This document shows, one piece after another, positions 8,980 through 17,399 of a stretch of DNA of 64,000 nt (positions within the stretch are counted from its first letter, which is position 1; every line of letters begins with the position of its first letter). The translations under genes were made by a program, and so were the position numbers. Below the pieces are notes generated by a model. It did no database searches. It had not been told where the DNA came from and worked only from the letters and a program-made list of their open reading frames with translations. The stretch is from Alkalihalobacillus sp. LMS39 (GTDB lineage: Bacteria; Bacillota; Bacilli; Bacillales; Bacillaceae_F): assembly GCF_022812285.1 (NCBI RefSeq), contig NZ_CP093300.1:1922001-1986000 (forward strand), written 5' to 3'.

Positions 8980-9018
8980 TGTTATCGAGTAAAAGTATGG
9001 TAAGGGGAGAGAAAGAGA

Positions 9019-9306
9019 ATGGCCAAAGTGAAACCAAAAAAAAATCCGTTGTTTCCAATAGCTAGTGGTGTATTAGCAATGACCGTTCCTTTCTTCGGAT
9101 TGATTTTCGGCATCCTTGGGATAAGGAGCTCAAAAAAGGTGATGATGGTTATACAAGAGAGAAAGGAAGGTATCTCTCAGACGGCGGTTATTGGATTAAT
9201 CTGCAGCTTGATCGGAATGGTATTACAAGGTTTATTACTCCTTGTTGTTGTAGGATATTTTTTATTAGAGAATCCTGAAGTTATGAAAAGGTGGTGGTTT
9301 CTATGA
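9019..9306 (+). CDS. DUF4190-like membrane protein
   Basis: The 95-residue product has a basic N-terminus (KVKPKKN) and two hydrophobic helices (about 12-35 and 58-85) joined by a basic loop. The pattern GVLAMTVPFFGLIFGILGIRSSKK resembles DUF4190 membrane proteins, whose function is unknown. GGGGAGAGAAAGAG precedes the ATG. Its stop codon overlaps the next start in ATGA, so the two small membrane proteins are probably made together. Confidence 0.7.
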   Translation: MAKVKPKKNPLFPIASGVLAMTVPFFGLIFGILGIRSSKKVMMVIQERKEGISQTAVIGLICSLIGMVLQGLLLLVVVGYFLLENPEVMKRWWFL

Positions 9307-9488
9307 CATGGTTGATTGGAATTGGAATGGCGATATTGGCTGTTTTATGGTTAGCAGCTGAATTGGCGGTATCAGAAGAAAAAGGCAGCGGAATGAAATC
9401 ATTTCTTAAAGCCTATAAGAAGTCAATTGTATTTGCGGTTGCTCTATTTGCGATGGCAGGAGTTGTGTATTATTCGTTTTTCAATTGA
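9303..9488 (+). CDS. Small two-helix membrane protein
   Basis: The product is 61 residues, starting at ATG 9303 inside an ATGA overlap with the previous gene and behind AAAGGTGG. It has two hydrophobic helices (about 3-20 and 40-58) separated by a charged loop (SEEKGSGMKSFLKAYKKS). No family is recognised. The overlap suggests it works with, or is stoichiometric to, the upstream DUF4190-like protein. Confidence 0.65.
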   Translation: MTWLIGIGMAILAVLWLAAELAVSEEKGSGMKSFLKAYKKSIVFAVALFAMAGVVYYSFFN

Positions 9489-9512
9489 TGAGAATAGTCG
9501 GTCAACGTTGGA

Positions 9513-9552
9513 TAAGCGACTATGGGGTGATAAAGCTCATAGTCGCTTTTTT
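9513..9552 (+). terminator. Intrinsic terminator
   Basis: AAGCGACTATG pairs with CATAGTCGCTT across a 13-base loop and ends in a T run. It abuts the first arm of the repeat at 9554. Confidence 0.85.
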
Positions 9553-9553
9553 A

Positions 9554-9731
9554 CGGACACTGATTCCGCTATTTTACGAATTTTCAGCTTTTTCAAAGGC
9601 TTTCGGACACATGTTCCGCTAATCGCCGAAAAAATGTGAAAATGAGAGGTGAAATCGCAAAATAGCGGAACGAATGTCCGCTAAGTCTCGAACATCTACC
9701 TATTTATAAAGAATAAAGGAACAGATGTCCG
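9554..9731. repeat. Four-arm intergenic repeat, copy 3
   Basis: Forward arms start at 9554 and 9604, reverse arms at 9666 and 9717, giving 50-62-51 spacing. The final arm reads AGGAACAGATGTCCG. The element fills the gap between converging genes and ends 7 bp from the minus-strand stop codon. Confidence 0.9.
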
Positions 9732-9737
9732 CATGCT

Positions 9738-10046
9738 TCATTCTTCTGAAATATTAAATCCACTTTGAAAAGTGATAATACCAACTCGATTTCCATCTTT
9801 TTCAAAGGTGTGTAACGCTCCCAGTTGGTCCACTTCTCGCCATCCTTTGACCTTCAATAAGCTTAGATATAGCCTATTAATCCCATAATAGGAGTATGTA
9901 TATGCAGTATCGTTATGATTGGTTTCGAGTTTAGCTGTAATTGGTACAGGAAAGTTATGGATAGGGGAAGGCTTTAATGTGCCGAGGTGTAGTGCGAGAA
10001 TTACGATAATAGAGAGAGGAAGCATCCACTTTAATTTCTTTTTCAT
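9738..10046 (-). CDS. Hypothetical secreted or anchored protein
   Basis: The 102-residue product starts at the ATG behind GGAGGATTCT; an earlier in-frame ATG at 10070 has no ribosome site. It has a basic start and one hydrophobic helix (about 6-23, MLPLSIIVILALHLGTL), either an uncleaved anchor or a signal peptide. A small extracytoplasmic domain follows (YTYSYYGINRLYLSLLK, HTFEKDGNRVGIITFQ). No family is recognised. It follows a VOC gene on the same strand after about 30 bp and may be co-transcribed. Confidence 0.7.
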   Translation of the reverse strand: MKKKLKWMLPLSIIVILALHLGTLKPSPIHNFPVPITAKLETNHNDTAYTYSYYGINRLYLSLLKVKGWREVDQLGALHTFEKDGNRVGIITFQSGFNISEE

Positions 10047-10076
10047 AGAATCCTCCATGATTTGTAACAAGCCATA

Positions 10077-10481
10077 TTATGATTCGTTAGAGGCAACAAC
10101 CTCAACTTTTATTCGGTCTGGGTCTTCAAAATAGACGGCATAATGGTCGTTGCCTCCAGCTAAAGGATGCTTATTAGCGTATAATATTGGTACATCACGC
10201 TCTATCAATTTTACAGTTAGCTCGTCAATATGCTGGCGTGACTTACCATGGAACGCTAAATGATTGAGACCAACACGACAACGGTGGTACGGAATATCTA
10301 AAAATTTGGACTCAGTTTGAACAAAAACAATATATGTATCTTGTAGCTTCCAACTTTGGCCTTGTTCCCATTGTTGATATTTCGAATACCCCAATTCTTC
10401 TAGCAACCAGCCCCAGAATGCTGTTGATGTTTCTAAGTTTGATACATACAATTCGATATGGTGTAGCAATCCTTGTTTCAT
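10077..10481 (-). CDS. VOC (glyoxalase-like) family protein
   Basis: The 134-residue product matches a two-module vicinal-oxygen-chelate fold: HHIELYVSNLETSTAFWGWLL at the start and DHYAVYFEDPDRIKVEVV at the end. The histidine near residue 8 and the glutamate in the final strand are at the usual metal positions. Members include glyoxalases, dioxygenases and resistance proteins, so the substrate is open. GAGGAGAAAC precedes the ATG. It is the first of five VOC proteins in the window. Confidence 0.85.
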   Translation of the reverse strand: MKQGLLHHIELYVSNLETSTAFWGWLLEELGYSKYQQWEQGQSWKLQDTYIVFVQTESKFLDIPYHRCRVGLNHLAFHGKSRQHIDELTVKLIERDVPILYANKHPLAGGNDHYAVYFEDPDRIKVEVVASNES

Positions 10482-10574
10482 TCGTTTCTCCTCGTTCAGT
10501 ATTGGAATAAAAGTAATTTGGTGAAATCTTCTTCATTAATCAAAAAGCAATGGTACCAAAAGAGTGTAGAAAAG

Positions 10575-10811
10575 TTAAAACTTCAATTTTCTTTGCTTCA
10601 AAACTAAGAACACAGTTAGAATGAACAAACCAAGGCCAATTAGTAAATACCACCCCATACCCCCATAAGAAATCATGAGGATTAATTCCCAAGAGTTAGC
10701 TGGCCCTGAATTGGGACCATCACTAATCGGATAGTTGAATAAAAAGGGTATTATGCCTAAAAATGTTAAAAATCCTGCTGAAAACAATAACAGAACAGTG
10801 AATATATTCAT
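10575..10811 (-). CDS. Small two-helix membrane protein, 78 residues
   Basis: The product has two hydrophobic segments (about 2-22 and 50-70) and a basic C-terminus (KQRKLKF). The start is an ATG behind GGAGGGATTCCT. The extracytoplasmic loop (PISDGPNSGPANSWE) is polar. No family is recognised. It lies upstream of the VOC gene on the same strand. Confidence 0.65.
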   Translation of the reverse strand: MNIFTVLLLFSAGFLTFLGIIPFLFNYPISDGPNSGPANSWELILMISYGGMGWYLLIGLGLFILTVFLVLKQRKLKF

Positions 10812-11068
10812 AGGAATCCCTCCTTGTCATATAGATTATTTTATCATGTTTTTAATGAAAGAAAACGAGCCTTCTGGTGCATTATTCTTGAAATAACATT
10901 TATTTTTCTGGTCATCCTATAAACAGAGAAATAATACCGTAATTATGAATAAAAGGTGATTATAATCAGTAGTTAAAGATTCAGTCCGACTAAATCCTTA
11001 TTGCCATTTTGGCTATTAAAATCGCATAATAAAGATAGATACATACATGCTAAAAGGAGGAGGACCGG

Positions 11069-11410
11069 TTGAAAAAGAAAAATATTGTTATTTTGTTAGT
11101 CAGTTGCCTTTCCCTCTTTTTGTTTATCTTTGTCTTTTTTAATAATCAAACGTTTGGAAAAACGTATGAGGGTTATATTGTAGAAATAAAGGATAATCGC
11201 CTTTTAGTAGTTAATGATGTAAATGTCAATGTAGAAGAATGGTCTATAGGTGACTATGAAGCAAAGATAGAAAAGTTAATATGGTTTTATGTAGAGGAAG
11301 ATATCACTCAATATGAAGTTGGAGAGAAAGTGAAGATCATTGCAGGAGATGGGATGGAAACATCATTACCCCCTCATGCAGATGCGGTAGACATAAAGAA
11401 AATAAGCTAA
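11069..11410 (+). CDS. DUF3221 (YobA-like) exported protein
   Basis: The 113-residue product has an N-terminal hydrophobic segment (about 5-25) and a small OB-like domain, with GYIVEIKDNRLLVV, IWFYVEE and VGEKVKI in the order seen in DUF3221 proteins. It should be exported or membrane-anchored. The start is TTG at 11069 behind AAAGGAGGAGG; no ATG is available in a suitable place. DUF3221 has no assigned function. It is followed closely by a DUF4306-type membrane gene. Confidence 0.8.
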   Translation: MKKKNIVILLVSCLSLFLFIFVFFNNQTFGKTYEGYIVEIKDNRLLVVNDVNVNVEEWSIGDYEAKIEKLIWFYVEEDITQYEVGEKVKIIAGDGMETSLPPHADAVDIKKIS

Positions 11411-11443
11411 ACAACATGAATGTTCATTATAGGGGTGTTCTTT

Positions 11444-11923
11444 TTGATAAAAACAATTGTTCAATTTGCTTGTGTAATTTGTGTGCTTGTCGTAGCTACG
11501 GTAGCTTCTTGGTATGAAGGCAGTGCCTTGTTAGACAACCCGTGGGAGTGGAAATATTCAGCGCCTATTTCTCAAATCGTCCATGGAGAAATTCAGTCAT
11601 CAAGCCAAATTTCACAATTTGACTTTTTTGTTTATGCAGCAAAACATCAACCAATATTTCCGTTTCTTATGATGGTAAGTTTTCTTTATTTCTTGATTCT
11701 TATTGGGTATTTCACACTAAAAAAGTGGGACCGAGGATTTCCTTCGTTTCTGATTTGTATAGCGACAATGTTGCTTCTTGGAAGTTTTTTGATGAAAGAC
11801 TCTCCTACTAGTGGAGGACAGTTATTTTTTGTTTTTTCGTTTATTTTAGGAGTGGCCTTTATTTCGACAGGAAGCTTTATATTGAGTAAAAATGGAATGC
11901 AACCTAAAGCAATAAATGAATAA
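11444..11923 (+). CDS. DUF4306 (YjdJ-like) membrane protein
   Basis: The frame extends back to ATG 11420, but the best start is TTG 11444, seven bases after AGGGGTG. The roughly 159-residue product has four hydrophobic helices (near 2-20, 75-92, 100-118 and 128-148). The WYEGSALLDNPWEW motif just after helix 1 is what I associate with the Bacillus DUF4306 family. Function is unknown. It lies 33 bp after the DUF3221 gene and before a terminator, so the two form a small operon. Confidence 0.75.
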   Translation: MIKTIVQFACVICVLVVATVASWYEGSALLDNPWEWKYSAPISQIVHGEIQSSSQISQFDFFVYAAKHQPIFPFLMMVSFLYFLILIGYFTLKKWDRGFPSFLICIATMLLLGSFLMKDSPTSGGQLFFVFSFILGVAFISTGSFILSKNGMQPKAINE

Positions 11924-11932
11924 AGAGGAAAT

Positions 11933-11958
11933 AAGCGGACTTTGATGGTTCGCTTTTT
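11933..11958 (+). terminator. Intrinsic terminator
   Basis: AAGCGGAC pairs with GTTCGCTT (one G-T pair) across seven bases and is followed by T residues. It lies just after the DUF4306 gene. Confidence 0.7.
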
Positions 11959-12027
11959 TGTTATTTTTACTTTAGCTTAAATTCCGCTCCTTTAGTATAA
12001 TAGGAAAAAAATAGTAGGAGTGAAAAA

Positions 12028-12516
12028 ATGTCTATCATACTTAAAAAGGTGCTAGAATCGGAAAAACAAGTGTTAAAGAATTTATACTCTCTCTACCTTC
12101 ATGACTTGTCTAGTTTTACGTCACATTTGACTATAAATAACGAAGGCTTATTTGAATATGAGGATATTGACTTGTTTTGGGCCGTAGAAGGGATTACCCC
12201 TTATTTTATTATGGAAGAGAACAAAATCATCGGCTTTTTCCTTTTATTACATCGCCCATTTTTAAAAAAGGAGCATGATTTCGGAATCAATGATATGTTT
12301 ATTTTGAATCAATATAAGAGAAAAGGGTTTGGTCGACAAGCAGTAGAGGAGATTTTTAAAGAAAACAAAGGAAGCTACTTTATTATCGAATTGTGTGAGA
12401 ATGTTTCGGCAGTATCGTTCTGGAAAAAGCTTTTCCAAGTGTTAGAGATTGAGTATGAGGAAAAAGAAGAAATTGTTGATGGAGAACGCTGTTATATACA
12501 TACATTTAAAAGTTAG
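12028..12516 (+). CDS. GNAT-family N-acetyltransferase
   Basis: The 162-residue product has the GNAT core. The acetyl-CoA loop is YKRKGFGRQA (about 93-102), preceded by the NDMFILNQY strand, and FWKKLF marks the last helix. A GTAGGAG site precedes the ATG. It is a paralogue of the acetyltransferase at 22924: both share the N-terminal LYxxDxSxF and FEYxxxxxxW layout. The acetyl acceptor is unknown. Its stop lies 14 bp from the response-regulator start, so it may be co-transcribed with the two-component genes. Confidence 0.82.
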   Translation: MSIILKKVLESEKQVLKNLYSLYLHDLSSFTSHLTINNEGLFEYEDIDLFWAVEGITPYFIMEENKIIGFFLLLHRPFLKKEHDFGINDMFILNQYKRKGFGRQAVEEIFKENKGSYFIIELCENVSAVSFWKKLFQVLEIEYEEKEEIVDGERCYIHTFKS

Positions 12517-12530
12517 TGTGGAGGACTAGG

Positions 12531-13199
12531 ATGGTTCATATCTTATATGTTGAAGATGAAAATGAAATTGGAACATGGGTAACAAAAGAATTAACAGAAA
12601 AAGGGTATGAAGTGACATGGCTTCAATCTGGAGAAGGGATTGAGCGGTATATAATGGAAGCGGATTTAATGATATTAGATATTATGCTTCCTGGCTTAGA
12701 TGGATTTTCAATTGGAAAACGAATAAAAAAAGAAACGAAAACTCTCCCGGTGTTAATGCTTTCTGCAAGAACGGCAATTGAAGATAAAATTGAAGGATTA
12801 AGCTTTGCTGATGATTATTTGACAAAACCATTTCATCCAGATGAGCTTTGTGCAAGAGTAGAAGTATTGTTAAGAAGATTTGAAAAAGATGAGGAGACAT
12901 TTCAAATCCACCATTTAACGATTCGTCCTAAAGATATGCATATTAGTAATACAGAGACAAAAGAAGAAATTCAGCTTACTGGAAAACAACGAGCTATTTT
13001 TCAATTTTTTATTCGGCATTTAAATCAAATTTTAACGAAGGAACAATTGTTTGAAGGGGTTTGGGGCGAACAGTACATAGAAGGAGACAAAACTTTAATG
13101 GTCCATATTCGTCATTTGCGTGGAAAAATAGAAAAAGACCCAAGAAATCCTACCGTTATTGAAACGATTCGTGGCATTGGGTATCGGGTGAAAAGATGA
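12531..13199 (+). CDS. OmpR-family response regulator
   Basis: The 222-residue product has a receiver domain (about 1-115) with the phosphorylation Asp50 in LMILDIMLPG and Lys99 in LTKPF. A winged-helix DNA-binding domain follows (about 130-222) with GVWGEQY and the closing IRGIGYRVK. The loop usually reading GADDYLTKPF is FADDYLTKPF here, so the preceding stretch is one residue short, which is a mild deviation. GTGGAGGACTAGG precedes the ATG at 12531; the frame runs a little further upstream without a better site. It overlaps the kinase gene by ATGA, and the two are certainly a pair. Confidence 0.92.
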   Translation: MVHILYVEDENEIGTWVTKELTEKGYEVTWLQSGEGIERYIMEADLMILDIMLPGLDGFSIGKRIKKETKTLPVLMLSARTAIEDKIEGLSFADDYLTKPFHPDELCARVEVLLRRFEKDEETFQIHHLTIRPKDMHISNTETKEEIQLTGKQRAIFQFFIRHLNQILTKEQLFEGVWGEQYIEGDKTLMVHIRHLRGKIEKDPRNPTVIETIRGIGYRVKR

Positions 13200-14545
13200 A
13201 TTTTTTGCGCTCCTTACTCGTAAAATACATGCTCATTATTTTATTTGCGATTGGGCTCGTCCAAATCAGCTTTATTTTAACAGCACTTGTTGTTTTTAAT
13301 ACAGAGCCATTGCAACAACAAATCAATCATCTTAATGCAACAGAAATTGAATATACATGGCATGAAGAAGCGAACGCCGTCTTAACCAATCCGACTAAAG
13401 AAGTTGAACAGCTTTTTCTCAAGTGGAAAGAAAAGTATCCTGAATCCTCAATGTTTTGGGTTGATGGAGATGGACGATTACAATTAGAAATCGACACAAC
13501 AGAAAAATTGCCTGCTAATTGGTCGAGTGTAAATACCGCACAATTTTTAAAAAGTCGCTATAATGGTGATCCGTTTACGGTTGTGGCCTTTGTAGGAGAA
13601 AAAGACGCCGATGGCTTTGTTGTTCTTGAGTTACCTCGGGATTTGTTAACTTTCCAAAATGTACAAGAATATGGTCATTTTTTTGTCTTCATGTTTATTG
13701 GCATTATTCTTTTCTTTATTTTCATTTCTTTTTTATTTTTCCGTTCAATTCGAAAACGACTTCTAACGTTACAGCATGCGATGGATGTTCGCGAAGTCGA
13801 TGGTTTGCCAGTTTTAATCGATGTGAAGAAAAAAGACGAGATTGGTCAATTAGAACAAACGTTTAATAAAATGGTGCAAGAATTAAAGGAAAGTAGACAT
13901 CGAGAACAACTAGAAGAGCAATTGCGGAAAGAGCTCATTGCCAATTTATCCCATGATTTAAGAACGCCATTAACGAAAATGCGGGCTCATCTTTATTCGC
14001 TTGGAAAAGAAGAATTATCAAAGAACGGGGAGCAATCTGTTGAGATGATGGATCAATCGATTCAACATGTCGATCGATTCATCGAAAACTTAATGTCCTA
14101 CACCCTTTTGACAGCAAATAAATACCAATATGAACCGAAAAAAATCGATATCGTTCGGTTGTTACGAAAAACAGTAGCGTCTTGGTATCCATTATTTGAA
14201 AAAGAATATTTCACAATTGAGGTTGATTTCCTTCCTTTACATGAAAAAGAATGGCAAATTGACCCGCTATGGATGGAACGGATAGTAGACAATGTTCTTC
14301 AAAATGTGTTGCGTCATGCAAAAGATGGCCGCTTCATTCAAGTGAATACAGTCGTAACAGAGTATGCGGACGTAATTGTTATTAAAGACCGTGGACCAGG
14401 CATTCATCATCAATCAAATGAATCAGGCGTGGGCATTGGGTTATCTATTGTCGATATGATGGTAAAAGAAATGGGATTAGATTGGGAGATATCGTCGGAT
14501 GAAAGTGGAACAACGGTGAAAATAAGCAGAAAATTTAAGAGTTGA
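13196..14545 (+). CDS. Sensor histidine kinase
   Basis: The 449-residue kinase has membrane helices at about 10-34 and 160-183 flanking a roughly 125-residue extracytoplasmic sensor. A HAMP region follows (about 184-235), then the dimerisation domain with His253 in NLSHDLRTPLTK. The ATPase domain has NVLRHAKDG (N box), KDRGPGI (G1) and GVGIGLSIV (G2). It would phosphorylate the response regulator encoded just upstream (ATGA overlap). The signal is unknown. The ABC exporter further downstream is a candidate target only by proximity and is separated by tyrZ. Confidence 0.92.
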   Translation: MNFLRSLLVKYMLIILFAIGLVQISFILTALVVFNTEPLQQQINHLNATEIEYTWHEEANAVLTNPTKEVEQLFLKWKEKYPESSMFWVDGDGRLQLEIDTTEKLPANWSSVNTAQFLKSRYNGDPFTVVAFVGEKDADGFVVLELPRDLLTFQNVQEYGHFFVFMFIGIILFFIFISFLFFRSIRKRLLTLQHAMDVREVDGLPVLIDVKKKDEIGQLEQTFNKMVQELKESRHREQLEEQLRKELIANLSHDLRTPLTKMRAHLYSLGKEELSKNGEQSVEMMDQSIQHVDRFIENLMSYTLLTANKYQYEPKKIDIVRLLRKTVASWYPLFEKEYFTIEVDFLPLHEKEWQIDPLWMERIVDNVLQNVLRHAKDGRFIQVNTVVTEYADVIVIKDRGPGIHHQSNESGVGIGLSIVDMMVKEMGLDWEISSDESGTTVKISRKFKS

Positions 14546-14641
14546 GCCGCTCTGATTCTATTATTAACGGGTTCGGTTTTGGTAAACATAGAAATGGAGC
14601 TAGACCGTAAACTGGTAAAAAAGCATCGCAATTAAGGCAAT

Positions 14642-14672
14642 AAAAAGGAGCTTGGGTTATTAAGCTCCTTTT
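14642..14672 (+). terminator. Intrinsic terminator
   Basis: AAAAGGAGCTT pairs with AAGCTCCTTTT around a nine-base loop. It lies about 100 bp after the kinase stop and could also terminate the minus-strand small gene ending at 14703. Confidence 0.75.
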
Positions 14673-14702
14673 GTTATAAATGTTTATTTGACTAGTAATC
14701 CT

Positions 14703-14846
14703 TTAGTTCCAAAAGGATGTTAGATAGGTTCCAAAGTCATGCCCGACTGAATACAATGAATTACAAAGGGCAACCATCACATCTATATATACAGTCATTC
14801 CGAAAATTACCGCGTAAGCTGTTACAATTATTAGTAGGATTCTCAT
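14703..14846 (-). CDS. Small membrane protein, 47 residues
   Basis: A minus-strand reading frame begins at ATG 14846 behind GGAGGAG at four bases. The N-terminal half is a hydrophobic helix (ILLIIVTAYAVIFGMTVY) that could be an anchor or signal peptide. The second half is polar (CNSLYSVGHDFGTYL). No family is recognised. The strong ribosome site and terminator-flanked position support a real gene. Confidence 0.55.
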   Translation of the reverse strand: MRILLIIVTAYAVIFGMTVYIDVMVALCNSLYSVGHDFGTYLTSFWN

Positions 14847-15160
14847 ATACTCCTCCATTATCTAATAAGACTATTTGCTATCATTTTAACATAAATTTCC
14901 AATTTAGATGTGTTTTATGGAAAATTCACATAAAAATAGGAGAGAGTTTTAGAAACTCGCAGGTTTAGTTCATTCGTGTAAACGGGAAATCGCAAGTCCG
15001 TTTGCAACAATATGAGAACGAGGGGGTTAATTAGAGTGCTTCAAAATAGTTTGGGAAGGCAGCTATATTTGCAACTAGGCAACCTTTTTTAGATGCCTAT
15101 TGCATTCTCTTTTTTATTTTGTTAAAATCGTTTCATAGCTAACGATTATAAAAATATAAA
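14847..15160. other. Intergenic region without a supported gene
   Basis: About 310 bp between the small minus-strand gene and the MarR ribosome site. It presumably carries promoters for both directions. A weak AAACGG/CCGTTT dyad lies near 14980-15002. A plus-strand frame at 14717-14968 has no ribosome site and is not supported. Confidence 0.5.
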
Positions 15161-15176
15161 GAAGGAGGGATGACAC

Positions 15177-15689
15177 ATTCATAATTATAATGAGGATGGA
15201 GAATGGCTTCCTGAAGAAATCGATACGATAAACCGGTTAACAAAACTCCCACTAGACTCGTTGCATCTTGATGCAGTTGCAGTCGTTACTAATATATATC
15301 GGGTAGCACAAGGGTTACGAAATCAAATGGAGCAAGAAGTTCTAGTTGAGCATGGATTGTCATGGACCGCCTTCTCGATGTTATATGATTTATGGATTTG
15401 GGAGTCATTAGAAACAAAGAGACTAGCTGAGTCTGTTGGGGTTTCTAAAGCAACAATAAGCAATATTACGAAAACGTTGGAACGAAAACAATTATGTTAT
15501 CGAAAAACGGATAGTAAAGACAGAAGAGTGACTTACGTAGGAATAACCGACACAGGGAAAGAAGTAATGGAAACTCTTTATCCGCCATTTCATAAACGAG
15601 AAGTGGATATTGTATCTAGCTTAACAACCGATGAGCAAAAGGAAATGTCTAGGTTACTAAGAAAAGTCATTCGAGACAATCAATTTTAA
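15177..15689 (+). CDS. MarR-family regulator, YwaE-like, apparent AUU start
   Basis: The winged-helix body is clear: LAESVGVSKATISNITKTLERK is the recognition region and SKDRRVTYVGITDTGKEV the wing. In Bacillus subtilis the MarR gene ywaE precedes tyrZ, as here. Coding sequence extends upstream of the first TTG (15261) with a coherent segment (NYNEDGEWLPEEIDTINRL). The only codon at a good distance (7 bases) from the AGGAGGG at 15163-15169 is ATT at 15177. The ATG at 15170 is out of frame and only one base from the ribosome site. So the gene either starts with AUU (170 residues) or has a one-base error near its start. Ligand and targets are unknown. Confidence 0.8.
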   Translation: MHNYNEDGEWLPEEIDTINRLTKLPLDSLHLDAVAVVTNIYRVAQGLRNQMEQEVLVEHGLSWTAFSMLYDLWIWESLETKRLAESVGVSKATISNITKTLERKQLCYRKTDSKDRRVTYVGITDTGKEVMETLYPPFHKREVDIVSSLTTDEQKEMSRLLRKVIRDNQF

Positions 15690-15699
15690 AATATGAAAA

Positions 15700-15930
15700 G
15701 AAAGAGCAATGAGAGGAAGTCAAGTAGTCATTATCTCCCTGTTTAAAGAGAGTCGATGGATGGTGCAAATCGACACAAAGATATGATGAAATACAATCCT
15801 TGAGCTTTCTTTGCTTACTAGCAAAGACGGACGGGCCGTTATCCGATGAGTGGAAGGTGGAGACCTTCAACAAGGGTGGTACCGCGTGAAAACCACGTCC
15901 CTTATTTTGGGATGTGGTTTTTTATATTGA
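15700..15930 (+). promoter_or_regulatory. T-box riboswitch, tyrosine-specific, of tyrZ
   Basis: The leader has a Stem I region with the specifier codon UAC (Tyr) at 15792-15794 inside GAAAUACAAUCC. The canonical T-box AAGGGTGGTACCGCG is at 15872-15886. A terminator follows at 15889-15923 (AAACCACGTCCC pairing with GGGATGTGGTTT, then T run). Uncharged tRNA-Tyr would bind and favour the antiterminator, raising tyrZ expression during tyrosine shortage. Confidence 0.93.
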
Positions 15931-15950
15931 ATTTTTTAGGAGGAAGAAAA

Positions 15951-17195
15951 ATGATAAATATACTAGAACAGTTAACAGAACAACAACGAGATGAAGTGAA
16001 ACGTCAACTTGCACTATATAGTCAAGGTGTACAAGAAATTATACCGCTTGAAGAGTTAGAAATGAAAGTGGCGAAGTCGATTTTACAACATAAGCCGTTA
16101 AAAGTGAAATTAGGCTTAGACCCTTCAGCCCCGGATGTACACCTTGGTCATACGGTCGTTCTTAATAAGATGAGACAATTCCAAGAAAATGGCCATATTA
16201 TTCAACTCATTATTGGTGATTTCACTGGGAAGATTGGGGACCCAACCGGGAAATCAGTCGCAAGAAAACAATTAACGGATGAAGAAGTAAAGCATAATGC
16301 GAAGACATACTTTGAACAGTTTGCCAAAGTAATTGATATGGAAAAAGTCGAGCTCCATTACAATTCAAAATGGTTGTCACAATTATTGTTTGAGGATGTT
16401 ATTCAATTAGCGGGAAAAATTACGGTTGCCAGGTTGTTGGAACGAGATGACTTTGAGGAACGAATGGCGTTACATCAGCCAATTTCCTTACATGAATTCT
16501 TTTACCCGTTAATGCAAGGCTATGATTCTATTATGTTAGAATGTGATATTGAATTAGGGGGAACAGACCAGCACTTTAATATATTGATGGGTAGACATTT
16601 CCAAGAGAAGTTTGGCAAAGAAAAGCAAGTCGCACTGCTAATGCCTTTATTAGAAGGACTTGACGGTGTAGAGAAAATGTCAAAATCAAAGAAAAATTAC
16701 ATTGGAATTGATGAAAGTCCAAATGAAATGTACGGGAAATCGATGTCCATTCCAGATGAGCGAATGATAAAATACTTTGAATTAGTCACAGACTTTTCAC
16801 CAGAAGACTTGCAGGATTTAAGAGAAAATATGGCGGCTGGTCAAATGCACCCACGTGATGCGAAAATGCTGTTAAGTAGAACAATCGTAAAAATGTATCA
16901 TGGTGAGGAAGAAGCGGAAAAGGCAGAACAACATTTTATTTCTGTATTCCAAAAGCGGGAACTTCCAGATGAAATTCCAACGGTGGTGTGGGCAGGCGAC
17001 CTTGAAGTTCCTGTAATTGAACTTTTAGTTGAACTGAACATGTTTACTTCTAAAAGTGAAGCGAGACGGATGATTGAAAATCGTGGTGTTAAACTGAATG
17101 GAGTTGTTGTAGAAGATAGCAAACTTCAAGTCAAAGTAGAAGATAAATTAATCGTACAAGTAGGAAAAAGAAAATTTATTGAGATTAAAAAGTAA
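15951..17195 (+). CDS. tyrZ: Tyrosyl-tRNA synthetase, TyrZ type
   Basis: The 414-residue class I synthetase charges tRNA-Tyr with tyrosine. The HIGH-type motif is HLGHT (64-68), the KMSKS loop is at 242-246 and an S4 RNA-binding domain occupies the C-terminus (about 350-410, with [20 protein letters not shown]). The ATG at 15951 follows TTAGGAGGAAG; the upstream open frame overlaps the T-box terminator and is not translated. Length, T-box leader and the neighbouring MarR gene all match tyrZ rather than tyrS. Catalytic motifs are intact. Confidence 0.95.
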   Translation: MINILEQLTEQQRDEVKRQLALYSQGVQEIIPLEELEMKVAKSILQHKPLKVKLGLDPSAPDVHLGHTVVLNKMRQFQENGHIIQLIIGDFTGKIGDPTGKSVARKQLTDEEVKHNAKTYFEQFAKVIDMEKVELHYNSKWLSQLLFEDVIQLAGKITVARLLERDDFEERMALHQPISLHEFFYPLMQGYDSIMLECDIELGGTDQHFNILMGRHFQEKFGKEKQVALLMPLLEGLDGVEKMSKSKKNYIGIDESPNEMYGKSMSIPDERMIKYFELVTDFSPEDLQDLRENMAAGQMHPRDAKMLLSRTIVKMYHGEEEAEKAEQHFISVFQKRELPDEIPTVVWAGDLEVPVIELLVELNMFTSKSEARRMIENRGVKLNGVVVEDSKLQVKVEDKLIVQVGKRKFIEIKK

Positions 17196-17208
17196 ATCGT
17201 TGTAACTG

Positions 17209-17245
17209 GCCATGAGAAGGATAATCATCTTCTCATGGCTTTTTT
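17209..17245 (+). terminator. Terminator of tyrZ
   Basis: GCCATGAGAAG pairs perfectly with CTTCTCATGGC over a nine-base loop and is followed by six T residues. Confidence 0.9.
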
Positions 17246-17261
17246 AAAAGAAAAGAAAGAT

Positions 17262-17332
17262 AGAAATTTTGGTCTAGCAGTGAAGCTTTGAAAGCTTATT
17301 CGAAAAGACGCTCCTGTGTTTTTCTTAAACAA
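17262..17332. repeat. Dispersed intergenic sequence, copy A
   Basis: A segment beginning ATTTTGGTCTAGCAGTGAA, through TTTGAAA and CTTATTC, and ending near ACGCTCCTGTGTTTTTCTT is similar to 60825-60955. Its right end also resembles 55315-55347. It lies between the tyrZ terminator and the ABC transporter. No coding potential is visible. Confidence 0.5.
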
Positions 17333-17399
17333 AATTTAACCATTTAAAACCCCTCTGTTTAACCTTGTCTTTTTACACTAGAAATTGAGGTGAAGAGAG

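Noticed and set aside
14717-14968. Plus-strand frame of 83 codons
   Set aside because: It has no ribosome site and no coding-like composition; the opposite strand carries a better small gene with GGAGGAG before its ATG.
17262-17399. Riboswitch or leader upstream of the ABC exporter
   Set aside because: No known aptamer motif and no terminator overlaps it; similarity to 60825-60955, which precedes no gene, points to a dispersed repeat.
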